From positions 1,984,001 through 2,048,000 of the forward strand of contig OX579637.1 of NCBI GenBank assembly GCA_951230915.1: 64,000 nucleotides of DNA. Reading direction: 5' to 3'. Positions 36,085-48,773 of this stretch are shown here, in pieces. The translations under genes and the position numbers were made by a program. Every line of letters starts with the position of its first letter. The stretch's first letter is position 1. The notes under the pieces are model-generated. The model did not search any database. It was not told the origin of the DNA and worked only from the letters and a program-made list of their open reading frames with translations. The stretch comes from Antitrichia curtipendula. Taxonomy: Eukaryota > Streptophyta > Bryopsida > Hypnales > Leucodontaceae.

Positions 36085-38360
36085 ATGTTAATGTGCTTGG
36101 GCGGGGATGCAAGGGTTAACAAAAATTGCAAGTTATTGGGGCACAAATGGTACATTGGTAAAGTGCTAGATAGGGACATTATTGAGATTGGGCGGAAACA
36201 TTATCAGCTTGGGCAGGGACCATATAATCCCTGATTCCATCTTCATTCATTTACCAAGTCCGCTTTTTCAAAGCCTCATATGCTAGCTTGCCTTTGCAGT
36301 CAAAGCTTTTTGAATTGGACGGAAGCTAGGGCTTGGCCCTACTAGCATATCAATTCAATTTATTTGTTTTTGAAAGAACACTTGAAGGGATTGAACCATA
36401 TACATATGGTTAATTTGAAGATGGCTATGGAAGGGAGTGGTTTGTTTAGGAAGTGTTTGGTGTTTGTAGACTTGGATAGGGTGGTTGAAGAAGGATTCCA
36501 CCAACAGATACATCAATGGCCACGAGTTCATCAAACCATTTGTCATCAAGCCGGAAGAAGCAGAAGGAGCCCCCAAATCCGAATTGGCCTCCAGCAAAGT
36601 ACTTAGTTGAATGTAGGGCAATAACAATGGAGCTCTACAAGTGACAAAGTTTTGAAATATTGTAGAGGAAGTATTTGAACAAAGAACTCAAAGGTTACCA
36701 CAAGCTCACTAATGATTTACGGCGCAATCTTGAATTGAAGTTGGAAACGTCTTAGAAATTCAACAGTTACTTAGATTATTGGTTACACTCAGATTTTCCC
36801 AATAAAATGGTGATTGCATTGACTACTAATGCTATAGCAATCTATTATTACTATATAAAGAAAAAAAAAGGATGTTAGCAACTTGGATGATGGTGATAGA
36901 GAGGTAATTTCAAAATTACATATGGTCTAGCAGAGGTGTCAATACTTTTCTGGTAGCCGCTTCAAAGCAAAAACACTATACAAAGAATCAATTGAGAAAC
37001 GCATTTTGGATCAATGTGTAAGTGGATTTGTAGAATAGCTTCTACCTTTAGTGAAAGTAGTAACAATGCCAAGACAAGGAAGTAGGTACATATGATAAAG
37101 TAAGGAAGATGCACCTACAGAAGTGTCAACCATCCCTATTTGGATTGAATTTGTGGGGAATGGGTTAAAGATAAAGGATGAGAAGGAGAAGTGTAAGGAT
37201 ATTGTGCTTGAGGTTGCGAAGTGTCCGGTTAAGCATGTAGGCATCATTAGACTTTCATTCTTACACCCGAAAATGATAGAAGGCTTTTTACTTTGGTGGA
37301 ATGGAGGATCTTTATTTTCATTATTGAAAAAGTACAAATCCAAAGTTCCCAAAATCAACGGACGTGAATGATATTGTGAAGTTGATTGGTACTAGGTTTA
37401 TAACGGAGTAGTTTGGGTGGAATTGATTTTTTTTTATTTCGAGGAAGACCCTACAAACTCGTGCAACAAAAGCACCTATATTCCAAGGCTGTTGACATTT
37501 ATGCAATATGATGGATAGTGCACCAGATTTGGAATGAAGAATGGGATCCCCGGATTTTTTCCATCCAAAACAAAGAGTAGTATGTGAACCTCATTTCAAA
37601 ACTGAGAAGCCTTAAGAAAGAAGATCCGGCCCAAAGGACGTTTGTTTTAGAGTTTATTGAGACATTGAGGATGACATCGTACTATTCAAAGATGCTTGAG
37701 TGTTGTTTTTGTAAATTAATTTTATTTATTTTACTTTTGAGCATTTTCTGTATAATAATTGTCTAGAAGATAAGGAATTTTTACCTATCATCTTCAAAGA
37801 GGTTCAGATGTACTTGGTCTGCTTAACACTGTATTGTATACAATACAATAAATATACTTGGAGCACTACTTTATATAATTATTGTTTCTATTTCTTATGG
37901 TACCATGTAGAAGATGATGTACACATGTCTAAATCCTTGAATGATACTATGACAATCACACCCAACATTTATTATAAATATGAGATCAAAAATGAATAAT
38001 ATATGAGCATTGTATGAAGTTTGAACATGTATCAAGTGGAAAAGTTCAAACGGAAAAGTGCATGAACATAATATCAAGGTTGTTAGACATCCTAAAAGAT
38101 GTATGGATGTAGCATTTAAGAACCTTGTGGTACTTAAAATGGAAAAATTAGCCCTAGTGTCCATGCTCCGCTTGACTTGCATCTATGTGTAATCACAATT
38201 CCGCGTCTAGTTCTACATCTACGCCCGTCAATGAGTCCACGCTTGACTTTTTGTCCACGCCTTGATATTATTTGCATCTAAGCCCTAAGTCTACATCTGT
38301 GCCCTGATTCTACTTGCGTTTGTGTCCCAACTTTGCATCCGCGCCCCAATTCTAAGGTGG
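36085..38360 (+). mobile_element. Unclassified DNA-transposon-like element with a decayed ORF
   Basis: The left part (36095-36215) carries GGGCGGGGATGCAAGG, GGGCGGAAAC and GGGCAGGGAC. The right part (38153-38350) carries CGCGTC, CCACGC and CATCCGCGCCCC words in the opposite sense. This looks like a pair of subterminal regions. Between them, from an ATG at 36518, a basic N-terminus (SSSRKKQKEPPNPNWPP) is followed by a Lys-rich helix (GYHKLTNDLRRNLELKLET) and later fragments up to about 37700, broken by stops. I do not recognise a catalytic domain. The element type is inferred from architecture only. Confidence 0.35.
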
Positions 38361-38939
38361 CAGCTAGGTGTTATTAAGGTAAGTCCATATTGGCTTTTTC
38401 TCACCTTCATAGAAAATCAATTACATGTTGACTACATTAGATGAGTGTCACCTTTACCATATGGGCGAAATGGATGGTCCATCCGTCCAATGTGACAACC
38501 TTGACCTACTTGCTTGATTTTCAATTTGAATTATTAGGTCATCTTGCTCTCTCATTCTTTGCACAATTTCAAGGTGCTCTATCTCTTTACATGCACAATT
38601 TTAACATGCTCTCTTTGCAAGCCCAATTTTAGCGTACTATTATACTTTGCAAGCCTAATTTCAAAGCACTTTTTGTACAATTTTAGCGTGCTTTGCCATC
38701 ACTTAATTGTTTGTTATAAATTTGATATTAGTTAGAGATAGAAAAATACAAATTATTTGCCACTATATACAAAAATACATACATTGCTAATTAATCATAG
38801 TGGTATACTTCATGATCAAACTCCAAAAGGAGATTTTGCCATTCATCATGATTGTGGTGCATAAAACATTTATCTATAGTGTGATGGCTCCATTTTTTTA
38901 CAACATTATGTTACAAACAAGCGTCCAAGTTTTCAATAA
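38361..38939. other. AT-rich spacer
   Basis: Short frames at 38441-38735 come from a repeated CTCTTTGCAAGCCCAATTT-like sentence (38575-38700). No gene was seen. Confidence 0.5.
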
Positions 38940-38943
38940 GTAA

Positions 38944-39291
38944 GTGACTTGCTTAAGCTCGTTGGTGACAGTAGCAGATGGCTTGTTTAGCTATGCTAAC
39001 AATCTTAGTAACTATGACTCTACACTTGAATTTTGTTTGCAGAAGGTTCAAAGAGTCACACAATTATTGAGAGATGAAAAGAAAGTTTTCATACATATTG
39101 TAAATGATAAAGAAAGATTTTTTCAATCTGCTCTATTTGAGTTGCAATCTCTTGCAAGAATACATCAAGAAAATCATAAGAGTTTACTAGCTTTTCAACA
39201 ATTAAACTATAAAGCCTATGCACTTAAAGTTGAGAATGAACAATTGATTATTTCTTTTGAAAACTGCATTACTTCAATGAATGCTGATTGA
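38944..39291 (+). pseudogene. Coiled-coil-like reading frame
   Basis: An open frame of 115 codons with strong helix propensity (LQKVQRVTQLLRDEKKVF) and leucine/glutamine heptads. I do not recognise it. No start context or partner exon was identified. It is more regular than chance ORFs in this window, but it lies in a transposon-derived block and could be a remnant like those at 24400 and 61997. Confidence 0.35.
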
Positions 39292-39847
39292 AAGATGAAA
39301 GCAATGACTACATGCAATTAGAATTAGATTTTTGGGTGGAGATTGTGTCAATGTTTACATGGTTTCAAATCAACACAAACTTAGATAGGAAAACCCCTTA
39401 CATTTTTGTTGTCTCAAACTAAAGTTTCTACAATTTGTGTAGATTTAAGTCTAGGATCGTTAGGTGTCAATATGACAAAAAAACATTTGAATAAGATTGG
39501 CAAATATGTAGGGTTGCTAGTGGGCAAGCTTGTGAGTGGGAATATTTTTTTATTAAAAAATTCGGTGAGGGACCTATGGCCGTTGATTTAGTAAAGTTAG
39601 AGGATCCATGAAGTTTAGGTTAATTTTGCAAATATAGAGGCACTTGCATGTGTTTCATTTAAAATATCTTAAGAAACCTCAAAATTAAGTCAATTTTATT
39701 ACAACTCACATATTGCAAAAATGTAAAGGAATTGAAAATGCCTAAGCCTTAGCTATAAAACATAATCCAAAGATATACTACAAATTCAAACATAATCAAA
39801 ATAAACACATGATAATTTGAGTTATGAAATTTGTCAATCTTGTATGT

Positions 39848-42800
39848 CTAAGTGGCAATGGACTCGGTTCTGGAATCCTTGTTAGTAGATGACTTTGAAG
39901 TCTCTTCATCCTTGGATGCCAATCCATCAATGAAATCTACGACATTTAAAGCATAAGTATGTTTTCTACGTTTGGATTCAGAACAAGTAAAATCTACAAA
40001 CATAGATGCTATTTGCTAGGCTTACACCAGAAGAGAAAAAATCTTTTTTGGACTGAAGTTAAGACTTTGATTCTTCAGCATTGCATTTGCCAAGATCAAT
40101 CCTTGATGATTGCAAATATATATGATAGAATGTTAGAGTTTGAAAATCTAAAAAACTCCTTACAAATTAAAAATAGAAGGATGTACAAACTTACTGAATT
40201 CTATCTTCTGCGCAAACTTCTTTGCCACCACAGATGTAAAATCAAGATCTTGTGATGCAACAACAGTTGGCGGTGGTTTAGGTGTCACCATGGGCGCAAT
40301 AGCTCTCCTCATGGGTTAGAGGAGGGCGTTTAAAATGTCTTTTGTCTTCCTCCAAAGCCACATTGTGGTGGCCAAAGGCATGACAAGCAGGAATGGATGC
40401 ACCTGAAACGAACAAATCAAAAAAATTAGTTGATGCCTTGTTATTGTGAACTTCAATCCAAATACCCCAATACGGAACTCCATACTTACTTGTAGATGCG
40501 GTGCAATCTAGAAGCAAATCTCCTTTGATAGGTGTGGCTTTTAAAAGGGTCAAAAATAAGTGGGGGTCCTTTTTGCGTGCAGCATGCCACGGTTCGGAGC
40601 CATTCATCGCCATGTTGTCATAGAAAGTGAAGTTCCACAACATGTCGTTTCCTACCAAGTCAATGCTTGCATCTTTCATTGCAGCTGTGTATTTGAAAGT
40701 GAACTGCAACGATTCTTTGTCGCAAAGGTCCTTCACCATGATGGTGATTCTGAATTTTTATGTTTGCAAGCCACTCAAACAAATACATGCATCAAACATG
40801 AGTATAAAAATATGCATTACAAAGTGGCACTAAAATGTGAAAGAATTGAAGGAGGCCTAACGTGGTCGTGCTGTCTATAGCTGATGTTAAGAGGAGGTGG
40901 TTTATGCCCGTCAATTCCTTGATCTTTATCATCTTATATGTCTCACTCATCCCGGCAACGTTGCCCTTTGAACAGGCACACCATGAATAAAACATTGTGA
41001 AGCAATCGTCATCTTGGAGATGCCTCTCTACAAAAGCAAATGCTGAAGTCAAAGCCTCATTCTCCTTGTTCTTGTTCCACACGGGCACATCACCATTTTG
41101 AGAAGACACTGCCAACATGAGTAAATTCTCCGAGTAGTCAAACATGACAAGGTCCACTCTCGGCCTCCAGTTAACTACATCGCTATACATCCTTAGCTTC
41201 CCACCGCTAGCTGCAAAAATATAGTGCTTTAAGTAAGCAATAATTTATCAAATCAATATCTTTGTCATTCATTTAATACAAGAATTTTTAAAATGGAAGT
41301 AAGAAGAATTACCTTTCTCAGAAACTCCATTACCTCTCTGTACCAATTTGGTAGTGTGGTCTCCATGTTCTCCACAATGTCCTCAATAGAAATATTGAGG
41401 ATTACATCCTTTGATATTATATGCATCATCTTCACGGAAGACAAGTACTTGCGTGCCATGAGTGAGAACCTCTTTTGTCAGATCCAAGAGCACAGCCTTC
41501 CTCTTGACCCCACTCTAAGATCCTACTTGCATTTGCAAGCTCTAATCCACCAAAGAAAATGCTGGAAATGGAACAATACCCTTGTCTTTTTTCTTTTTCT
41601 TTTTCCTTCTCCTTTTCTTCCTTCTCCACCAACTTTGCCCATGATTCCACTGTCCTTTTTTCCTTTGGGGTAAGAATGACTTGGACCCAAACTTCTTTCT
41701 TTTTGTCATTAGCATCCCTCCTTGCAATGGCCCTCTTCCTTTGCCTATCAATCATGCTTGAAAACTCATCTATTTTTAAGTTGATGACCCCTTTGCCGTC
41801 CCAAAATGCCCACAATTGTAACTCCTCTAGATGAATGAAGGTCACTGCGCAATCTAAGCACCACCCTCCAACACTGAGATGAACTGTTGTGAAGGTATGT
41901 AGTTGGTTTGATGTATACATGCAGTCCACAAAACTAAGGTCTAGAAATGCCGACAAGAATAGAGGAAGGTCTTTATGTGTATTAGCTCTTTTTGCTTCAA
42001 GCTCATATTTGAAGTCGCTGCATTACAAAAACAATCATTTTTCAAAGGTAATGGTATAAATAAATTTGGTGACAAGAAAAATGTGTACAGTCATATATAT
42101 AAAAGATGTGATTGCAATCAAAATATTGTTCAAACAACTCCTCAATCAATTGGAAGAGTGACACATTGTATTAATACTATCCAATACACCTACACCTATT
42201 GTTTAGGGTCTATCATCAGCTCAATTGAGGCATCATTAATCTACAATAAGATAAAAAACGTCAAACTTTGAAATATATAAATTCACTTTATATTTTTAGA
42301 GTTCAAAGCTGGAATATTGCGTACCATAAATCCATATTCACTCCCATATTTGGATCAAAATCAAAATCACTCACTCATCCCTACATACCAAACACACTTG
42401 TTGAGAAATGGGCCCAAGTGCGTTTTTGAAACAGGTCTCACTAAAAACCTCTTAGTGCCACAAGATGGCATATAGGAGATCCCCCACTGAAAGAATATAA
42501 TCTTGTGATTGCATGACGTGTTATAAGTAAAAACCATTTGGAATTTTTCTTGTGTCATCTCTGGAATCTTGTAAGAACCCCAATGCTTTTCAACCTACAT
42601 AAGGTATGAATAAGTCATTCATATCAAACCTCAAATCAAAGAGAAAATATTCAACAAACACAAAAATTTATATCTTTTAATGCCAAGGTCACCCCTTGAA
42701 GGAATCCAATCCATTTGTAGTATTTGCAACCGCCACCAACTTGATCATTTTCACATGCAATTTTGCATTTTTCTCTTTGGCTCCAACCCTCATGGCGTGA

Positions 42801-43399
42801 ACAACTCCTACATCACTCTTTTCTTCAAAAGGCATCATCTAGTTGTACCTTTTGAACTCTGCATCTGTTGCTTGGGCAATCTCTTGCTACACATGTCCAA
42901 GCCCATGTCAATTGCAAAACAATTGAAGCATCTTAAGAATAGAATAACCAAAAAAGAATTAAACCAAACAAACAAAAAAGTTGCTACTCACCCTAAACAT
43001 AAACAACGTAAAGACCTCCACTATTATGGAGTACCATATCTTTTTCATTGATTGGGATATACAGTGTTTTGCTTCCAATGGCCTCAATATTTCTTTAAAC
43101 TTTTCCAAAGGAAGTAGACCATATTTTTTGCACTTAGTACAAAGTGTGTACTAAGTTCGTCTTCACATGAGAGTCCTTTGTGGACCTACACGTTAAACAA
43201 AACTTAGGATTTGAAAAAACATTATTCTAATGACATTGTCAAAAAAGTGCAATGTCAATTGAAATATAATGACAACATGATCTCAAAAAGAATGACACTA
43301 TTGAAACACTTACTTGTTGATGTCATGCATCACTTACATGACCAATTCCGTCTTCCCCTTTGTTTCCAACACAATGTTGTCTACTGTCGTACTCATAAT
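39848..43399 (-). pseudogene. DNA N6/N4-methyltransferase-like gene, 3' part, with introns
   Basis: An exon starts near 43399 after ACACCTAG and ends at a GTAAGT donor (43338). The next (43185-42992) ends at GTGAGT. Later coding blocks lie at about 42930-42690, 42590-42330, 41956-41265, 41190-40870, 40739-40490, 40402-40220 and 39940-39848. Methyltransferase order: PRVDLVMFDYSEN (about 41160-41120) at the catalytic-motif position, then the helix AFAFVERHLQDDDC, then EPWHAARKKDPHLFLTLL and GDLLLDCTAST (about 40523-40490). An 87-base intron (40403-40489) follows, then ACHAFGHHNVALEEDKRHF. The last part matches the FxGxG loop and acidic strand of N6/N4 enzymes. A Lys/Glu tract lies at 41590-41640. 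Stops and frameshifts are present in the early exons. Sister copy: 5960-7639. Confidence 0.65.
40403..40489 (-). other. Intron splitting the methyltransferase cofactor loop
   Basis: Donor CTACAA|GTAAGT and acceptor TTTCAG|GTGCAT. Removing it joins CTAST to GAS, giving a GxG-type loop. The sister copy keeps an acceptor ending ATAG at the same codon (about 7542) and a mutated donor. Confidence 0.75.
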
Positions 43400-43486
43400 C
43401 TAGGTGTAAGCACCTTCAACACACAATTGTAGTTAGATGACACGGAATATTGTCCCAGGAGACTCTACTATGTTGCTATGAGTTTG

Positions 43487-46400
43487 AATTATTCGGATTA
43501 TCTCAAAAACACCTAAGGGAGACACAAAACTTCTTTCCCCTCTTTTGAAACTAACTTCTTTCCGGATTCAATCCGGATCCGTCCACTTTCGGAATACGGT
43601 TTTACTATTTTTTGGTTTGTTATACACTTATTTTACCTTCAGGGGGTCCGCTTTTGTTCTTTAAAGGGGCAGGGACTCCACCACTTGTAAATTGCACACT
43701 ATAACTTCTACAAAACAACCAAAGAAAATCAACAAATCTCAATGTTGCGACAAAGTAGGTTTCTATCTCCTCACAACTTTTCGGATGGCCTATCCGGGAA
43801 GCAGGTCGTAGAGAATCCGGTCACTCCTCTCTACTACAACGACAGTTACACACTATCCAGATTCAACACAAGGGGAATTCTACTAGGAAATAGTCTAATA
43901 CTGTAGTTGGCAGATCTTTCGGTAAGTGGGGTTTTTCCCCTGGCAGCCGCTTAACTCCGCATGAAACCAATCTCAGTCCCAGAACCTCACCCTCACCACT
44001 CCAATCGGATTACTATTCCAATAATTTAAAGACTCTAATGTGCAAGTCCTCCAGATCCCATCTAGCTCCGTCACAGATCTTCCCTTACATTCTAAACCCA
44101 AGTAATACGAATCCAGATTCCTCCTCTCCAGTTCCTCCTCGTACCTCCTAAACACACAGACACACAACCCAAGCCCTCCGTACAACACTTAGAGCATGGA
44201 AAGTCCACTCGGTGGCTCAAATTAAATTAAGGAATATGAAATGAAACTTTGAAAATGCATAAGGATGGAATGAATGGGCAACAGACCTGCCCACCATTTA
44301 AAACTAAAGCAAAAAGGAAAAAGGGGGCCAAAAATCCCAGTAACCAATCACTGACACATCCGAGATATCTGGAACACCAATGCAAACTATCTCTAAAAAT
44401 CCGGAAACGGGCCCACATACGGAAAATCTGTTCCGAAAAAATACAAAATTCGAAAAACTACTTCTAAATTTCCTATCTACCTCCCGTGGCGTGTCTTCTT
44501 CAAACTGCTGCCGCCCTGATTCGCAGCTTCCTTCGGACTTGGCTTAACAGAAGTCAACTGGACCGCCGCTTGGGTCTGAATCTTCCTAAGAGGGGGCGGA
44601 AGGTCTTTGTCCGTTTTCGTGTCCGATATGGATCCGGATTCGAAGTCCTCCTTTTTCAAATTCACTATCTCATTCACCTCCTCCAACTCGTCCAGGTCAA
44701 TGGGGGCCTCTCTCTCCTTCGATATCTTCTCTTCCAATGCATCCTCCTCATGCATGTGGTGGAAATCCTGTGGACTGGTCCGAGTCGGATTGGCCACTGC
44801 CCCCATTTGTTTAAGGAGGTTGTTCTACAGGATCGACTGAGTCGGGTTGACGGATTCGGAAGTTCCAATCCGTTTGAGCAAGGGTTTCCGCCTCAGTTGG
44901 GGTTTCCGCCTGAGCCGGAAGATTCTGCCCTTGGACCGGAACCTTTGCGGTGATCTAACTCTTTTGTGCTAGCATTCCCTGCGGAAACTTGTGCGGCTTC
45001 AGCAACAACCCCAATCCCTCCGGTTGCAATCGGATGGAACTTTTACCCAGCTGCTTTATAGAGGTCTGAAGATACGGGTTGGTGGGTGGGTCCGAAAAAG
45101 ATGAAAAGTTCATCACCTGTTCCGGATCCACCCGGGCTACTAAGTACTGCATCTCCTTCAGCACCTTCTCCATCCATGCTTGGAAATCCATGAGAATCAT
45201 AACCACCTTCAACCCGGTCACGTGCCCATCCGTCGCCAACTGTACATCGTACAGCGTTACCTTGTTTACTATTTCGGCCGGTTAAGTCACAAGTGATTCT
45301 AGGCTCCGGACCACGTGAAGGGTGTCCTTCTCTTTCTGTCGAGCCAAGGAGCATTCTTCTTCCGCCCAACTGATCCGAGCTGAAAACTCGTCCTAGGCCT
45401 TCTCTAAACTCTGGATCTTCTCATCCTTCTGGCCAATTGTTTCTGGATCCAGCCTTCATCGGATTTGGTCTATAATCCCTTTGGGTGGAACCTTCAGTTC
45501 TTCGGCAACCTCCCGGTTGAACCTGATTGTCCTCTCATGTAGGAGTTGTACCTGCCCCATCCATTGGTCTCCGACGTCGAAGAACTCCTGTCCGGATGGC
45601 CTTTCTTAATCCGGAACCTGGTTTGGCTCCATCAGATCTACCTTGGGCTGCTTCCCCCTTGAACCTAGATCTGTTGACTTCCTCTTGGTTCTTCTCCGTT
45701 TGAACCGTTCCTCTTCTAGTTCCTCTTCTTCTTCTTGCGATTCCGGAGCATCTTCTTGGATCTCGTTTATCAATCCGTACTTCAGGATTTCACATCCGAT
45801 GTTGTAGACGAGGGTCTCGTCCGGCGTCAACACATCTCCGTGGTGGTACAAATGGAACAAGTATGGGCAGATAGGATTGTACTTGGTCTTGGTGACGTGG
45901 TCCGCCAATTTTGTGACCACCGTTGCAATCACACTCCCCCAGTGCACCACCCTCTCCTCCATAGCCCCAAAGATTGTGTTTGCTACTATGACAGTGACCC
46001 GGCTAGGCTTTTCCGGATAGAGTATCGGAATCATGAACTCCAATACTCGACTATGCCGCTCGTTGATGCAGTCTGCGATTGCATAGCCCTCCTTTGCATG
46101 AGGCGGATTCCGAAATTTGCCCATCGTGTACTAATCCGCCCTTGAAGCCAAGCCGTCCCCGAACTTCCAGAACTGATACAGCTCAGCCCAAACGTCTTCC
46201 GTCCATCCCTTCCTTTGCCCTCTCACGGTCAACTCATTCTAATTTGCTATTCTGTCAATCAGCTACTGAATTAGTTTGTCGCTCTTCAAATTCCAAGGCC
46301 TCTCCAACAATCCCACACATCCCATCCGTCTAAGATCTTCTTCTAACTCTTGACGGATTGCTGGGTCATTCGGCATGGTCGGACAGACCATTCGGGCGAT

Positions 46401-46830
46401 GACCGATATCCTTGAGGATCGTGGGTTACTACTTTCCGCCATCTGGAATCCGAAAAGCTACCCCCTAATCCGGCCTCACCTCTCTCTATTCGTAAACGCA
46501 CTCTCACCAGACTTTCTCTCAACTATCTGCGCGTGAAGGAGTTCAGGAAACTTAGAAAAGTGAGGAGGATGGGGTAGCGGAAGCCCTTAAGTACCCACTA
46601 CGCCGCCAAAAGTTCTCGAATTAGAATTGGATTAGGGTTCCATTCCCGAGATGTGTCCTCTAGCCTCATAGGTCGGATCCCTAGACCGTAGGTGGCGGCG
46701 TTCCGGTCCATTTCCGGATACCCTACCGTAGCCGGATCGGAAGCCTGTCTCCGGATGAGGCCGTATTCTAAATTTAAGTCTTTCCGGAGTGAAATCATCG
46801 TTCCTTAAACACAAATTTGAAAATTTTCTA
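43487..46830 (-). mobile_element. GC-rich retroelement-like insertion
   Basis: The block is clearly richer in GC than the sequence on both sides and is full of CCGGAT/ATCCGG words. Its right part (43487-44500, in window order) matches 62503-62930 and 63797-63998, which shows a repeat family. It carries the ORF at 44477-46442. It lies between the ParB-like gene and the methyltransferase-like gene. Exact ends and target duplications were not resolved. Confidence 0.5.
44477..46442 (-). pseudogene. Long retroelement-associated ORF, gag-like, function unrecognised
   Basis: From Met at 46442 (MAESSNPRSS) one reading frame runs with a few stops to about 45606. It continues through 45239-44955 and ends at 44477 after a frame change. 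The N-terminal third is globular (GCVGLLERPWNL; RHSRVLEFMIPILYPEKPSR). A Glu-rich stretch and a basic stretch (FKRRRTKRK) follow, then a coiled-coil region, then an acidic Pro-rich tail ending NQGGSSLKKTRHGR. A close relative of the tail is at 63797-63998. I recall similar anonymous ORFs from gymnosperm repeats, unverified. It has no visible protease, RT or integrase. Confidence 0.5.
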
Positions 46831-46835
46831 ATCTA

Positions 46836-48200
46836 TTACATCAATTCTACTCTCTTAATACAAAAATTGAGTTTCCGTGTTGTGACATCTACCGTGCAGT
46901 GAAAAATAGGATTGGTTGACTCCATTCTTCTAATATAATTCATCCATGCTGGCAACCAATGATTCCCGTTACAAAGAAAGAACTTCAAGTTCTTTAGGTA
47001 TTTTAATGACGACATGAAATCCAAGTAGTCATTGAAGATATCATTTTTGTTTTTGTAGATCAAATCCCAGTTGTTGATCTCTTCCTCCATGAACTCCAAT
47101 GTCTCTCCGGCTTCATTGATAGTGGAGATATAAAATACAACAGCTCCCTCACGATATCCAAACACAAATCTGTTCACCATCTTCTTGAATTCTAATGAAA
47201 GCGTAGGTCTCACCATGGGTATCGTCACAAGCAACACAAGGGAATTGGAAGACAAACGACTTTCTCTAGCTTCATCCTCAGCATGGCAGTTGCTGCCACT
47301 AAATCAACCTTTATCAACCGTTGGATTTCAACCTCCAACAGCTCCTTCTCCTTGTCTCCTTCAACATTGTCTTCCGTGAAATCTCCCTCGTTTTGTACCC
47401 AATCTCCGATTGAACTGTGTTGTCAGTTCAAGAAGTCTCTATAATTCTTTCTTCCTGTGCCAATGTCACAGGTGAATCTTCCATCTAGAAGTAAGATGAG
47501 AAGGAAACAATTAGATTATTGCAATGTAATACTTCTAAAGAGGTACATAAAAATAATATTGAAGTGTGTTATAGATAAAAAGAACACTCGAAAGAACAAT
47601 AAACTTTAATAATCATATGCCAAAGTCTTTAAAAGCGCACCTCATGAAAATTTTGTATACCAAGCCTATGGTATGATCGTTACATGTAGATACGATTGAA
47701 TGTTGGAAAATACATAATATCCATAGTCTATTCAATCTATGTCTATGGAACACTCCAAATTAAAGCTGAAATGAACAAAAACTACTTCATATCTACCCAC
47801 AGTACCACTGGTAGCACAATCACAATATTCCTCAGGCTCGGGACTATAGAAGGAATTTGACGATATTCTACTTGAAGAATACTCTATGCTATCTTAGAGG
47901 AAAATAAAATTGTCGTCTACATTTAAAGCTCTCTTTGCCACTGAAACAACTACCATAGGGCTCCTCTACATAGTCATAGGCCTGGTCACATGCGTCTGGA
48001 ATATCTCTAAGACTTACCAATTTTTCATCTTTAGGTTCAATATCTATGGATCCACTAGACAACTCAACAATATTAGGTGCAAGAGTCACTGGCTCTGAAG
48101 GGCCTATTGACTGATATATTGGGGCAGCTTCCAAACAAACATCTGCACTTGGGACCAATGACAAAGAAGTTTCACCAATAACTCCTTTCGTTGAAAGAAC
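46836..48200 (-). pseudogene. ParB-like N-terminal domain gene of the transposon block
   Basis: One exon starts at 48200 after CACATTCAG and ends near 47797. It is Ser/Glu-rich with a YDYVEEPYGSCFSG segment. The next starts at 47484 after TTACTTCTAG with MEDSPVTLAQEE and, after a frame change near 47250, reads to 46836. The second exon contains an EFKKMVNRFVFGYREGAVVF strand, a DYLDFMSSL helix, and FFLCNGNHWLPAWM. The GNHW is where ParB/sulfiredoxin-type domains have DGNHR-x-xA. It ends KRVELM and a decayed donor. ParB-type domains are often partnered with DNA methylases in bacterial and phage genomes, which fits the methyltransferase-like gene downstream. The Arg of GNHR is Trp here, so activity is doubtful. 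Confidence 0.5.
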
Positions 48201-48773
48201 CTGAATGTGAATATACATATTTCAAAAACACAGTCATCAAACATGTATGCTAATTTCACATAAAAAAAAATAGAGGCTCAAGGGATCTAGGATTGACATA
48301 TACATTAAGAAATCATAGCATCATCCCGAGCAAAAGAATAATTTAAAAAATACACAGTCAAAGACAGAGTTCGAAAATGTGCATGACCAAAAATATAAAT
48401 TTAATTTATAAACCTTTTCCTTCAAACCAACTTGATCAACATGTATCAAATTTAAATATCAAGTAACAGCACAAATGCCACAAAAAAATTTGTCTACATC
48501 TTGTAAATATAGAGGAGCTTAATGGTGGATAAACAAAATACAATATAGTAGATAATAGATAATTTTTTTATCATTATATAGAAGTGCAATTGTTTTGTAA
48601 ACACAAAACATACAACTTCAAACATTTATGCAATACAGTATTATAAAATAGCATAATACAATTCAAATCTATATAATTTATTTTAATATAAAAACTCCTT
48701 CCGTTGTACATAACACGACATAAAAGCTTAATTAAAACACATGAAATATATATATGTATATAGCTTCTTCATA

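Noticed and set aside
41542..41834. Frames antisense to or overlapping the Lys/Glu tract
   Set aside because: Low-complexity shadows of the methyltransferase-like gene, which is supported by its sister copy.
44486..44953. Plus-strand frame of 155 codons
   Set aside because: Antisense shadow of the retroelement ORF 44477-46442, whose frame is supported by the relative at 63797-63998.
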